This document shows positions 27,824 through 36,131 of a DNA stretch of 64,000 nucleotides, piece after piece. The notes under the pieces are model-generated. The model was given only the letters and a program-made list of their open reading frames with translations, was not told the origin of the DNA and made no database searches. The DNA comes from Prochlorococcus sp. AG-402-B05 (GTDB taxonomy: Bacteria > Cyanobacteriota > Cyanobacteriia > PCC-6307 > Cyanobiaceae): NCBI GenBank assembly GCA_003279635.1, contig QCHK01000006.1, positions 49,001 through 113,000 of the forward strand, read 5' to 3'. Position 1 is the first letter of the stretch; every line of letters starts with the position of its first letter. The position numbers were made by a program, and so were the translations under genes.

Positions 27824-27980
27824 GATTCAATCAATACAAGGAGGAATTAGAAATCACCTTGTTTATTTTATTCAAACTAAAATCAAATCGTTGTTATTTT
27901 CAGATTTCTTGATCTAATCCTATCTTTTTAGAGTCTGATCAAATATAACCAAAAAAATTATGGAGATTTTAAATTCAATT

Positions 27981-28766
27981 CTAATTACTCCTTGGAAGCA
28001 AGATCAATGAAATTACACAAAGAACACTAATAAGTGGGCCTGGAGGCAAATTCATAAACATAGCGAACGAAAAACCAATGATCGATAAAACTAATCCAAA
28101 TATGGAAGATCGAACCATCGCAACCCATAGAGAGCTAGCTTTCTGTAAACCCAACAAAGTTGGAGTTGAGAGTAACGCAATCACAAGGATGACCCCGACT
28201 GCTGACATTGAGCTCACGATGACAAGTGCAGTGGTAAATCCCAGAGCTAAATTAAAAAAAGACACATTAACGCCACTTGAGGCAGCTCCTTCTGGGTCTA
28301 AACCAATATGAACAAGCTTGTCGTACCCAAATAGCATTAGGCAAATGAATGCCGAGAACGCAATCAAAGTTCTTAATAAATCGCTCAAATTTGCAGTTAA
28401 TAAATCTCCAAACAAAACAGCCTCTAAATCAATCCTGATTCCAAGTAAAGGTACAAGCAAAACACCAAGTCCCATCGAACCAGCAAGAATTGTATTCATT
28501 ACAACTTCATAATTTTGATTTTTCTTATTTGTCAAACTCTCTGCTGCAATAGCTCCCACTAATCCGCTTAAGACTCCTCCAATAGATGGGTCAATCCCAA
28601 GCGCCATAGCCAAGGCAAGTCCTGGCAAAACACAATGTGAAATTAAATTGACTTGAAGAAGCCTTTTATGAGTTATCAATACAGTCCCCATGGCAGGGCA
28701 AAGCACTCCTGAAAAGGAAGTTATCAGAAGAGGAATTATCCACCAATTTGTATTGATAAAAGACAT
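27981..28766 (-). CDS. znuB: zinc/manganese ABC transporter permease
   Basis: Membrane component of an ABC-3 family metal importer, 261 residues with about 8 hydrophobic segments. The GLDPEGAASSGVN loop and the RSSIFG-type cytoplasmic contact typical of ZnuB/MntB permeases are visible. It is divergent from the zur-like gene and separated by it from znuC, but the set znuB, zur, znuC, znuA is contiguous. Zinc rather than manganese is favoured by the regulator and the His-rich ZnuA. Confidence 0.92.
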   Translation of the reverse strand: MSFINTNWWIIPLLITSFSGVLCPAMGTVLITHKRLLQVNLISHCVLPGLALAMALGIDPSIGGVLSGLVGAIAAESLTNKKNQNYEVVMNTILAGSMGLGVLLVPLLGIRIDLEAVLFGDLLTANLSDLLRTLIAFSAFICLMLFGYDKLVHIGLDPEGAASSGVNVSFFNLALGFTTALVIVSSMSAVGVILVIALLSTPTLLGLQKASSLWVAMVRSSIFGLVLSIIGFSFAMFMNLPPGPLISVLCVISLILLPRSN

Positions 28767-28818
28767 TAAGCAAATGATTCAGTATGTTCAGTAAAGAGAT
28801 CAAATTAAGATCTTGCTA

Positions 28819-29220
28819 ATGAATACAAGCAAGCCTGACATCACTAAGAGACAGCAACAGCTTCTCAATGAACTCAAAAAATGTACTGATGAGTTGAGTG
28901 GACAAGAACTGCATAGACAACTTCATAATGGTGAAAAGGCAATGGGTTTAACGACTGTATACAGGAACTTGCAAGCGTTAGTAAAGCAAGGCTTGATACG
29001 CTCGAGGCACCTCCCGAATGGCGAGGTCCTTTATGCCCCAGTTGAAAGAGATATTCATCATTTAACTTGCGTAAGCTGTGGAGAAACCACTCAATTGCAG
29101 GGATGCCCCGTCAAAACAATGCACGTACCCCAAAAAGCCTCTAAAAAATTTGAGCTGTTGTTTCATACTCTTGAATACTTTGGCCTCTGCCAAAATTGTT
29201 CCCAAGAATTGAATGCTTAA
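28819..29220 (+). CDS. zur: Fur-family regulator, probably the zinc sensor Zur
   Basis: Winged-helix N-terminal domain (TTVYRNLQALVKQGLI near residue 45) followed by a metal-sensing domain. CxxC pairs at C86/C89 and C126/C129 form the structural zinc site typical of Zur and Fur proteins, and His82/His83 are near the sensory site. Location inside the znu cluster makes it Zur. I start at the ATG at 28819; a TTG six bases upstream is also in frame. When zinc is bound Zur would repress the znu promoters (family knowledge). Confidence 0.88.
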   Translation: MNTSKPDITKRQQQLLNELKKCTDELSGQELHRQLHNGEKAMGLTTVYRNLQALVKQGLIRSRHLPNGEVLYAPVERDIHHLTCVSCGETTQLQGCPVKTMHVPQKASKKFELLFHTLEYFGLCQNCSQELNA

Positions 29221-29246
29221 TTGAAATGCATAAAGATACATCAGAA

Positions 29247-29942
29247 CTATATTTTCCATCTCAGATAATTAATTGAACTAAGTTTTTCCTGCACCTCTTC
29301 AGGGTTGCCAGAAGCCAAAATAATCTTATCAAGAACGACAACCTTGTCATAAGCATTTAAGGACGTCCCCCAATCGTGACTACTAACGAACACCGTCAAT
29401 CCCGAATCTGCTAACTGACGAATGATTAATAGGAAATCTTCTTTTGCAGGAGGGTCAAATGCAGAACAAGGTTCATCAAGTAGAAATATTTTGGCAGGAT
29501 TCATCAAGGTTTTTGCGAGTAATGCTCTTTGTTGCTGTCCACCTGATAAAGCATCAAGTCGCCTTTTTGCTAAATGAGATATTCCAACACGTTGAAGAGC
29601 CGCTTCTAATTCACAACAAGTTGATTTCGAATGATTGACTCGACCTAAAGAAACTAATCCTTCAACAGTAATTGGAAAATTCCAATTCAGCTTTCCCCTC
29701 TGAGGCATTAAAGCCACTTGAGATCGATTATTTCTCAATGGTTTTCCATCAACAGTAATTTCTCCTTGATCCGGCTTGCTACTCCCTTGAAGCAAGCTTA
29801 ATAATGTAGACTTACCTGCGCCATTCGGACCAACAAGAGCAGTCAAAGTACCTTGCTCAAGCTTTAGAGAAACCTTGCTTAAAGCAGGTTTGATATTACT
29901 CGAATAGGAATATGTCACGTTTTCAGCAATCAAACTAGACAT
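29247..29942 (-). CDS. znuC: zinc ABC transporter ATP-binding protein
   Basis: ATPase of the metal importer. Walker A GPNGAGKST (about 39-47), signature LSGGQQQR (about 132-139), Walker B KIFLLDEP (about 151-158) and the SSHDWGTSL switch are all present. It is divergent from znuA; the gap holds a Zur-like operator. An in-frame TTG at 29945 immediately precedes the ATG used here. Confidence 0.95.
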   Translation of the reverse strand: MSSLIAENVTYSYSSNIKPALSKVSLKLEQGTLTALVGPNGAGKSTLLSLLQGSSKPDQGEITVDGKPLRNNRSQVALMPQRGKLNWNFPITVEGLVSLGRVNHSKSTCCELEAALQRVGISHLAKRRLDALSGGQQQRALLAKTLMNPAKIFLLDEPCSAFDPPAKEDFLLIIRQLADSGLTVFVSSHDWGTSLNAYDKVVVLDKIILASGNPEEVQEKLSSINYLRWKI

Positions 29943-29992
29943 CAATTAGAGGATTTGCTGACAAGAAACATAATATACTTGCCAAGACCAAA

Positions 29993-30007
29993 TGAAAATG
30001 ATTATCG
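29993..30007. promoter_or_regulatory. Zur-like operator between znuC and znuA
   Basis: TGAAAAT-G-ATTATCG is a 7-1-7 imperfect palindrome close to the cyanobacterial Zur box (TGATAATNATTATCA as I know it); 13 of 15 positions agree, counting the free centre. It lies 25 bp upstream of the znuA ATG and about 50 bp upstream of znuC, so one box could repress both directions. Confidence 0.6.
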
Positions 30008-30031
30008 TTTTAGATACGCTAAATATTCTTG

Positions 30032-31534
30032 ATGTCGAATTTTTCTAATCAGTCCAAAAAGGCTAAACCCGTAATCAATAAAACAGTTCTCAAAAGTTCT
30101 CTTGTTGCTGGAGCATTTTTATTTTCTGGAATTAATCAGAGTGCACAGGCAAATTCAAAACCAATTGTTGCCGTAGAGCCATTAGTGTGCGATGTCGTTT
30201 CTGCGATTGCACCACCTTCAACACCTATAACCTGCTTAATTGATAGAAAACAAGATGTTCATGATGTCAAAATCACTCCAAGGCAAGCTCAAACACTAAA
30301 AAGTGCAAACCAAGTATTTACTCTTGGTTCAGAGATGACCCCTGCAATGAAAAAATGGTTAGATAATCCTTTAACTGTTGTTGTAGGCGTAAGTGCAATA
30401 GAGATAGACGATCATCATGACGATCACGATGATCATTCAGCTGCTAAGGATGACGACCATGACGACCATGACGACCATGACGACCATGGCGACCATGGCG
30501 ATGCCCATGGAGAGGGAGCTTTTGAATGGGCTGGTGTTTTTGATCTTTCAGCAGGAACATACAAATGGTCTTTTGCCAAAGTCGATGGAGACTATGCTGA
30601 TCCTGCAATGAAAATGGTTATTCTCAACTCTGGTGATATAGAAGCATCAGAAGAGCTTGCTAAAGAATTATTAGGGTCTCAGAATTCAGAAACTAAACGC
30701 AATAATGACAAACTTGTTGCGCAGGAAAAAGCATATTTTCTCTCATTTAATGAGAAGAAAGACATCACAACATTTACTGTAGAAATCAAAAAATCTGGTA
30801 AATATGCATTCTTTACTGAGCATATGCCTTTTGAATTTGAAGCCGACGAACATTTCTTTAAGGATATTTCAGGCGACGATGTTGAACCGATTGCTCAAGT
30901 CCCAGATGAAGGCGATCACCATCATCACCATGACCATGGTGGGCTAGATCCTCACATCTGGCATGACCCTCATAACATCATCAAGATGGGAAATGTTATT
31001 TCTAAAAATATCAATAAGAAAATTTCCTTCTTTGACAGAGAAACAAAAAAAGTTTTAAAAGAGAGGACTCAAGCCGTTAATTCTATTTTGGAAGATCTCG
31101 ATTTATGGACTCAAAAACAAGTTGCCACAATTCCTGCTGATCGAAGGACAATCGTTTCTAAGCACAAAGCGATGGAATATTACGGAGATGCATTTGGCTT
31201 GAAGACTTTGAGTCTATTAGATTTCGTTGGTGATTCTTCAAGCCTTAGACCAGAGACTATTTCAACGGTAATAGCTGAGCTGAAAGAAGAAAACGTGAAA
31301 GTATTATTCGCTGAGCAAAAGCCTCCTTCCAAGCTATTGAAAAACCTGAGCAGACAAACTTCCACCCCTATTGCAAGAAATCAGATCTTTGTTGATGGTC
31401 TAATGCTAGAAGGGAATACTGTTTCAGTAGCAGTACACAACACATGTACAATTGTTGATTCGCTTGGTGGAGAATGTGACGAGAAAGAGGGTGATGAACT
31501 TGAGAGTAAATGGAATGATTTAAGTAACCCTTAA
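30032..31534 (+). CDS. znuA: zinc-binding protein ZnuA with His-rich loops and an inserted domain
   Basis: Periplasmic zinc-capture protein of the cluster A-I family. A Sec signal (VAGAFLFSGINQSAQA, to about 41) is followed by the N-terminal lobe with ligand His78 (DVHD). The usual His-rich loop is greatly expanded: a DDH-repeat tract (about 127-160), then an extra domain of about 110 residues (about 164-277, FEWAGVFDLSAGTY to FFTEHMPFEFE), then a second His run (about 297-303). The canonical core resumes at DPHIWHDP. At 500 residues it is nearly 200 longer than ordinary ZnuA. The inserted domain resembles one in the COG0523 GTPase downstream. Confidence 0.93.
   Translation: MSNFSNQSKKAKPVINKTVLKSSLVAGAFLFSGINQSAQANSKPIVAVEPLVCDVVSAIAPPSTPITCLIDRKQDVHDVKITPRQAQTLKSANQVFTLGSEMTPAMKKWLDNPLTVVVGVSAIEIDDHHDDHDDHSAAKDDDHDDHDDHDDHGDHGDAHGEGAFEWAGVFDLSAGTYKWSFAKVDGDYADPAMKMVILNSGDIEASEELAKELLGSQNSETKRNNDKLVAQEKAYFLSFNEKKDITTFTVEIKKSGKYAFFTEHMPFEFEADEHFFKDISGDDVEPIAQVPDEGDHHHHHDHGGLDPHIWHDPHNIIKMGNVISKNINKKISFFDRETKKVLKERTQAVNSILEDLDLWTQKQVATIPADRRTIVSKHKAMEYYGDAFGLKTLSLLDFVGDSSSLRPETISTVIAELKEENVKVLFAEQKPPSKLLKNLSRQTSTPIARNQIFVDGLMLEGNTVSVAVHNTCTIVDSLGGECDEKEGDELESKWNDLSNP
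30452..30496 (+). repeat. 9-bp tandem repeat coding Asp-Asp-His
   Basis: Four exact copies of GACGACCAT followed by one GGCGACCAT. They encode (DDH)4-GDH in the ZnuA metal-binding loop and are flanked by further degenerate copies. Copy number could change by slippage. Confidence 0.85.
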
Positions 31535-31547
31535 CTTTTACAAATAC

Positions 31548-31582
31548 AATCCTGTCTACATTGATAAAATGCAGACAGGATT
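31548..31582 (+). terminator. hairpin between znuA and the next gene
   Basis: A 10-bp perfect stem AATCCTGTCT / AGACAGGATT, extended after one mismatch by CATT/AATG around a 5-nt loop. No T-tract follows, so it may stabilise the znuA 3' end or attenuate read-through into the downstream genes rather than end transcription fully. Confidence 0.45.
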
Positions 31583-31591
31583 ACAACAAAA

Positions 31592-31909
31592 ATGTTTCCA
31601 ACTAAAGGGTTTAACGCCTACAGACAACACTGGGAAGATCAGGCAACTTTTATGGATAAAGCGCCATGGGATAGAGATAAAATCTTAAAACTTACTATCT
31701 CAACTGACTTTGATGATAATTTAAAAGAACTTCAATTTTCAAATCATTCGCTTAAGAAAGAAAATGGAAAAAATACAGTAAGATTAAAAGTTCCTTACAA
31801 TTATTTTGAGCTAGATGATTTTGAATCAAAGTCACTAGATTTATTGGGAATACAAGAGAATTGGCTAACTGATATTTCTCTTGACAACTCTCATTGTTCA
31901 CATTGTTAG
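31592..31909 (+). CDS. small protein with C-terminal Cys-Ser-His-Cys
   Basis: 105 residues, no recognised family. Charged, soluble-looking, with an N-terminal aromatic patch (FNAYRQHWEDQATFMDKAPW) and a C-terminal HCSHC ending, a likely metal site. It ends 9 bp before the COG0523 GTPase and is probably co-transcribed with it and the WD40 gene. A client, metal carrier or adaptor for the GTPase is possible; this is inference. Confidence 0.6.
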   Translation: MFPTKGFNAYRQHWEDQATFMDKAPWDRDKILKLTISTDFDDNLKELQFSNHSLKKENGKNTVRLKVPYNYFELDDFESKSLDLLGIQENWLTDISLDNSHCSHC

Positions 31910-31918
31910 TTAAAGGAA

Positions 31919-33301
31919 ATGAGCATTAAGGAAAAAGTACCGGTGACCATATTGACTGGTTTCCTAGGATCTGGCAAAACTACTCTACTTAATCGAATCC
32001 TGAGAGAAGAACATGGTAAAAAAATAGCTGTTATTGAAAATGAATATGGTGAAGTTGGTATTGATCAAGGATTAGTAATCAATGCTGACGAAGAGGTCTT
32101 CGAGATGTCCAATGGTTGCATCTGCTGCACCGTACGTGGAGATTTAATTCGTGTACTAGGAAACCTCATGAAGAGGCGAGACAAATTTGACTATGTATTA
32201 GTTGAAACTACTGGCCTTGCTGATCCTGGCCCTGTCGCTCAGACATTCTTTATGGACGATGAAATCCGTGAGGAGTTTTCACTTGATGGAATAGTCACAC
32301 TTGTTGATGCAGCCCATATAGAGCAACAACTTGGTCGAAGTGAAGAGAGTTCGGAGCAAGTTGCCTTTGCTGACGTCCTTGTCTTAAATAAAACTGATTT
32401 AGTTTCAGATGAATCACTCGACAACTTAGAGTCACGGCTACGCGATATAAATCGTATGGCTCGTGTCATACGCAGTAAACAAGCAGACGTCTCAATTGAT
32501 ACTGTGCTAAATCTAAGTGCTTTTGATTTAGATCAAGTACTTCAGCGTCGTCCAACTTTTCTTGAACCAGAATACCCATTTGAGTGGACTGGTGTATTTT
32601 CACTTGAAGAAGGTCGCTATGAACTAACGCTCGAAGAAGGTCCAGACCCCACAATGTCTCTCGTCCTGTTATTAAACCAAGGCAAGGATGAGACATCACT
32701 CAACTCAGGGGCTGAATCATGCGTAAGACTATATGCCGAACAAGAACAACTTATGAATCCAGGGGATATGGTTCCAGTCGGCAAGCATGTGAGCCTTCAA
32801 CTGCAATCCGAAGGGACTAAGTCCTTCTTCATAGATGTTGATAAGGCAAGGGATATAGGTCTATTCACTCAACATACAGCCGAAGAATTTAATATGAAAT
32901 TAACGAAAGTAAATACTCCTTCTACAGACGAGATAGATAATGATCAGAACATCTCTACAATTTCTCCAATAGCTGAGAGGGTTTGGGTAGCTGAACACGA
33001 ACACGATGACGAAGTAGGTTCAATCGCTATCGAGCGAGAGGGTGATGTAGATCCGGAGAAACTCAATAGATGGCTAAGTCGACTTTTGTCTGAGAAAGGT
33101 GTGGATATATTTCGCACCAAAGGTTTCATTAGTTATGCGGGTGAATCTAAGCGAATAGTTTTTCAAGGAGTACACATGCTCTTCACAGCACAACCTGATA
33201 AAGAATGGGGCAATGAACCTCGCCGTAACCAACTCGTCTTTATCGGTAGAAATCTTGATGCAGCAGAAATGAGTAGGGAGTTTGACAAATGTCTGGTATA
33301 G
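31919..33301 (+). CDS. COG0523 (CobW-like) metallochaperone GTPase with inserted domain
   Basis: G3E-family GTPase that delivers metal using GTP. P-loop GFLGSGKTT (14-22), the metal-binding CICC motif at 67-70, ETTGLADPGP near 96 and NKTD (157-160) are clear. The CobW_C domain spans about 365-458 and is preceded by a His/Asp linker (EHEHDDE). Between the G domain and CobW_C lies an extra segment (about 219-331) whose ends, FEWTGVFSLEEGRY, DPTM and LFTQHTAEEF, mirror the domain inserted in ZnuA. Its location in the zinc cluster places it in the zinc subgroup. Confidence 0.93.
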   Translation: MSIKEKVPVTILTGFLGSGKTTLLNRILREEHGKKIAVIENEYGEVGIDQGLVINADEEVFEMSNGCICCTVRGDLIRVLGNLMKRRDKFDYVLVETTGLADPGPVAQTFFMDDEIREEFSLDGIVTLVDAAHIEQQLGRSEESSEQVAFADVLVLNKTDLVSDESLDNLESRLRDINRMARVIRSKQADVSIDTVLNLSAFDLDQVLQRRPTFLEPEYPFEWTGVFSLEEGRYELTLEEGPDPTMSLVLLLNQGKDETSLNSGAESCVRLYAEQEQLMNPGDMVPVGKHVSLQLQSEGTKSFFIDVDKARDIGLFTQHTAEEFNMKLTKVNTPSTDEIDNDQNISTISPIAERVWVAEHEHDDEVGSIAIEREGDVDPEKLNRWLSRLLSEKGVDIFRTKGFISYAGESKRIVFQGVHMLFTAQPDKEWGNEPRRNQLVFIGRNLDAAEMSREFDKCLV

Positions 33302-34362
33302 AAGCATTTAGTCCCAAGGGAATGCTTCATGAAGGTTGGTCTACGCAAGTTGACGACTATGCGATTGTCTGCGGCTGGGCACTAGAAGGTAAAACTTTTT
33401 TAGTAGGTGATGTCGCTGGTGGGCTTTACGCATTTGAGGGGAAATCTGGAAAACTCATTTGGCAAATAAAAGACATACATAAAGGTGGCTTACTCGCAAT
33501 GTCTATACATCCAAATGGAAAGACTTTTGCAACTGCTGGCCAAGATGGACATGTGAATATATGGGAAAGCAAAGAGGGTAAGGCAACTAAAGCTTTGGAA
33601 CTTGGGAAAGGATGGGTTGAGCACCTAAAGTGGTCCCCAGACGGAAAATTTTTAGCAGTAGTTTTTACTAAATACGTCTATGTTTTTGATGATAAAGGTC
33701 AAGAACATTGGCGATCAGAGGAGCATCCCAGCACTGTCAGCGCGATTGCTTGGTCTAATTCAAATGAATTAGCAACAGCAGGCTATGGCCAAGTAACTTT
33801 TTTTGATGTAGTAAACGACAAGATCAATCAAAAGTTGGAGTGGCGAGGCTCACTGGTATCAATGGTGCTTAGTCCAGATGGAGACATAGTGGCATGCGGC
33901 AGTCAGGATAATTCTGTTCATTTCTGGCGTCGTTCAACAGATGAAGATTCAGAGATGACAGGATATCCAGGCAAACCAAGCCACCTAGCTTTTGATCAAA
34001 CTGGCACAGTTCTTGCTACTGGGGGTAGTGATCGAGTAACGGTTTGGAGTTTTCAAGACGATGGTCCTGAGGGCACTGTACCTGGAGAGTTAATGCTTCA
34101 TACCGAACCCATTTCATGCCTTGCTTTCTCACATAGCGGGATGCTTTTAGCTTCTGGCGCGAGAGATGGTTCAGTTTTTTCTTGGTTCCTCCAAGCAGAT
34201 GGTCAGGGTGATCCAGTTGGTGGTGCATTTTCAGGTGACCTTGTAAGCCAAATCGCTTGGCACCCTGATGACACTGCCTTGGCTGCAATAAATGCAAACG
34301 GAGGAATTACGGTTTGGGATTTTAAGGTTCGGACGAAAACGTCACCTCAAGGATTCGAATAA
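33289..34362 (+). CDS. WD40 repeat beta-propeller protein
   Basis: 357 residues made of about seven WD40 blades. Recurrent units such as HPNGKTFATAGQDGHVNIWES, SPDGDIVACGSQDNSVHFW and HSGMLLASGARDGSVFSW are typical. It lacks a signal peptide, so it is probably a cytoplasmic scaffold. Its start overlaps the COG0523 stop by 13 bp, which implies coupled translation and a working partnership. The function of such WD40 partners is not established to my knowledge; a platform linking the GTPase to its client is my suggestion. Confidence 0.88.
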   Translation: MSGIEAFSPKGMLHEGWSTQVDDYAIVCGWALEGKTFLVGDVAGGLYAFEGKSGKLIWQIKDIHKGGLLAMSIHPNGKTFATAGQDGHVNIWESKEGKATKALELGKGWVEHLKWSPDGKFLAVVFTKYVYVFDDKGQEHWRSEEHPSTVSAIAWSNSNELATAGYGQVTFFDVVNDKINQKLEWRGSLVSMVLSPDGDIVACGSQDNSVHFWRRSTDEDSEMTGYPGKPSHLAFDQTGTVLATGGSDRVTVWSFQDDGPEGTVPGELMLHTEPISCLAFSHSGMLLASGARDGSVFSWFLQADGQGDPVGGAFSGDLVSQIAWHPDDTALAAINANGGITVWDFKVRTKTSPQGFE

Positions 34363-34508
34363 GGTCAAAATTTCTTATTTGCAATAGATACTCGAGGGCT
34401 GCTCGATTGCTATTGCCTAGAAAATTAAAAATTCAACAAGAGGAATTTTTACTGATGTATAAATATTCCACATAACTTATATATGGTTATATTCCACCAG
34501 AGGACTCA

Positions 34509-34652
34509 ATGAAAAAAACAATTCTTTGGCTTCAAGAATTACTCATTTCAATGGGAAATGCTCTATTTCATCCTTATAAAGATAACTCACCTCCAAGTTT
34601 TGAGGCACAGCCTTTCAAAGATGACCCTTACAAGAACCGAGGAATTGCATAG
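34509..34652 (+). CDS. 47-aa hypothetical protein
   Basis: Short open frame beginning MKKTILWLQELLISMGNALF and ending YKNRGIA, preceded by an AGAGGA ribosome-binding sequence and followed within 35 bp by a good terminator. The amphipathic N terminus may contact membranes. Family not recognised. Confidence 0.55.
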   Translation: MKKTILWLQELLISMGNALFHPYKDNSPPSFEAQPFKDDPYKNRGIA

Positions 34653-34683
34653 GTCAAGGTCAAAATTGTTTTAAATTTCAAAG

Positions 34684-34709
34684 AGAGGTTCAACTGGGCC
34701 TCTTTTTTA
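34684..34709 (+). terminator. intrinsic terminator
   Basis: An 8-bp stem AGAGGTTC / GGGCCTCT (two G-T pairs) with loop AACT, followed by six T. It closes the plus-strand run that ends with the 47-aa gene. Confidence 0.8.
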
Positions 34710-34779
34710 TTATCTTTTTACGAGAAGAGAAAGTAACGACCGAACCATAAAGAATTAGAGAATGTGCTTTAATAAGCCC

Positions 34780-34935
34780 ATGAACACACAGATTAAGAAG
34801 AAGTTAAGCACAAGCAATTCTGGCGTTAACTTAAAAAAAACCAACAAGAAACAACCTACTTGGCATTTTGAAGTTGAAGGTAGCGGTCAAAGAAAGAGAT
34901 ATTTAAGATCTCTCAAAGATAAAGCTGTAGCTTAA
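34780..34935 (+). CDS. 51-aa basic hypothetical protein
   Basis: Lys/Arg-rich small protein (MNTQIKKKLS... ending SLKDKAVA) with a WHFEVEGSGQRKRYLRSL segment that could bind nucleic acid. An in-frame ATG at 34762 would add six residues. Not recognised. No other gene is evident up to 35087. Confidence 0.45.
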   Translation: MNTQIKKKLSTSNSGVNLKKTNKKQPTWHFEVEGSGQRKRYLRSLKDKAVA

Positions 34936-35087
34936 TTTATAGCCTTTTAATAAAACAACTTCATCTAAATCAAAAACAACCCCTAGCTAACCAAAAGAGG
35001 GCAAAAGTCCATTTAGGATTTTTATTGAAATGGTACTTTCAAGAGATTTAAAGTATCGAAAGATCAAAAAAACCTTAAAAAAATTCT

Positions 35088-35717
35088 ATGAATTTAATAG
35101 CTAGTTATAGAAATAAAGGTTTTGAATCTGTTGCAGATGGTGTGATGTCATTTTTCGATCGTCGCACAGACTTGCATCGCAATGGAATCGCCTTCAGCAA
35201 TGGATCAAATAATGATTCAGATCCTGCAAAAATTTCTACTGATATCAGCCTTGTAGCCATAGATCGTAGTGACCCAGAAGCATTTGCACTCTCTGAAGTC
35301 ATTGTAAGAGGAGTCGATGCTGGGCTTCAAAAATACGTCCAAGATCGTCCTCTCTTTAATGAGTGCTCCCCAGAACAATCATTATTTGTCAATCCAATTT
35401 TCAACATACAACGTTACGCCCCTGGAGAAGGATTTAAAAAATGGCATTGTGACTGGACGATTAGCGAAGAAGAAACCGAACCGGTTCATAGAGTTTTAGC
35501 TTGGATTCTCTATTGCAATGATGTCGAATCTGGAGGTACAGAATTCCACTGGCAGGAATATCATGAGACAGCTGAACGAGGAAAATTAGTTATTTTCCCT
35601 GCTGGATTGACGCATATTCATAGAGGCAGAGTTAACAAAATTCATTCCAAAACAATTGCAACTGGTTGGATAAATGCAGGTTCAAGAGACTCATACATAT
35701 CCAGACTGGCAAGTTAA
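35088..35717 (+). CDS. 2OG-Fe(II) oxygenase (prolyl-4-hydroxylase-like)
   Basis: Non-haem iron oxygenase that couples 2-oxoglutarate decarboxylation to substrate hydroxylation. The jelly-roll core shows the iron ligands H120 and D122 (KKWHCDW) and a distal His in LTHIHRG (about 176-178), with basic residues after it (RVNKIHSK) for 2OG. 209 residues with a helical N-terminal half is normal. The substrate is unknown. It is isolated between small genes. Confidence 0.85.
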   Translation: MNLIASYRNKGFESVADGVMSFFDRRTDLHRNGIAFSNGSNNDSDPAKISTDISLVAIDRSDPEAFALSEVIVRGVDAGLQKYVQDRPLFNECSPEQSLFVNPIFNIQRYAPGEGFKKWHCDWTISEEETEPVHRVLAWILYCNDVESGGTEFHWQEYHETAERGKLVIFPAGLTHIHRGRVNKIHSKTIATGWINAGSRDSYISRLAS

Positions 35718-35975
35718 TTAATAGAAAAATATTCTTACACAATTATTTTTTCAAGGTAGAGACAAGATTGCTCCATCTCTCCATAGAGTCCATAAGCAAT
35801 AATTTTTCCCCCAATCAGACTTTATGCTTGAAAAGACAAAAAAGTTTCTGATCTAAATTGATAATAATTTTTGAAGAAACTTCAACAGATTGAGAATGAA
35901 TTGTGTATTATCAACAAACGTTCAGCTCTATTCGAGTCGCAGTTAGATTCAAGCCATGGAACGGGGACTTGAACA

Positions 35976-36131
35976 ATGACAATTTTTCTAATGGCTGAAC
36001 TAACTTACAGAGGACTTAAGTACTCTCAAAATAAATCTACTAAAAGCTCTCAAGAAGTGCACTTGCAATATTGTGGTCATGAAATCATGAGTAAGAGAAT
36101 CCATGAAGCCATGAAAGCTGAAATGGGTTGA
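35976..36131 (+). CDS. DUF4278 small protein
   Basis: 51 residues, or 46 from the second Met at 35991. The start MAELTYRGLKYSQ matches the LTYRGxxY opening of the DUF4278 family, common in cyanobacteria and of unknown function. It ends IHEAMKAEMG. The 258-bp gap upstream (35718-35975) is AT-rich with only a weak hairpin near 35770-35805. Confidence 0.65.
   Translation: MTIFLMAELTYRGLKYSQNKSTKSSQEVHLQYCGHEIMSKRIHEAMKAEMG

Noticed and set aside
35859..35873. TGATAATAATTTTTG as a Zur box before the DUF4278 gene
   Set aside because: The right half-site is poor and such strings are expected by chance in AT-rich DNA.
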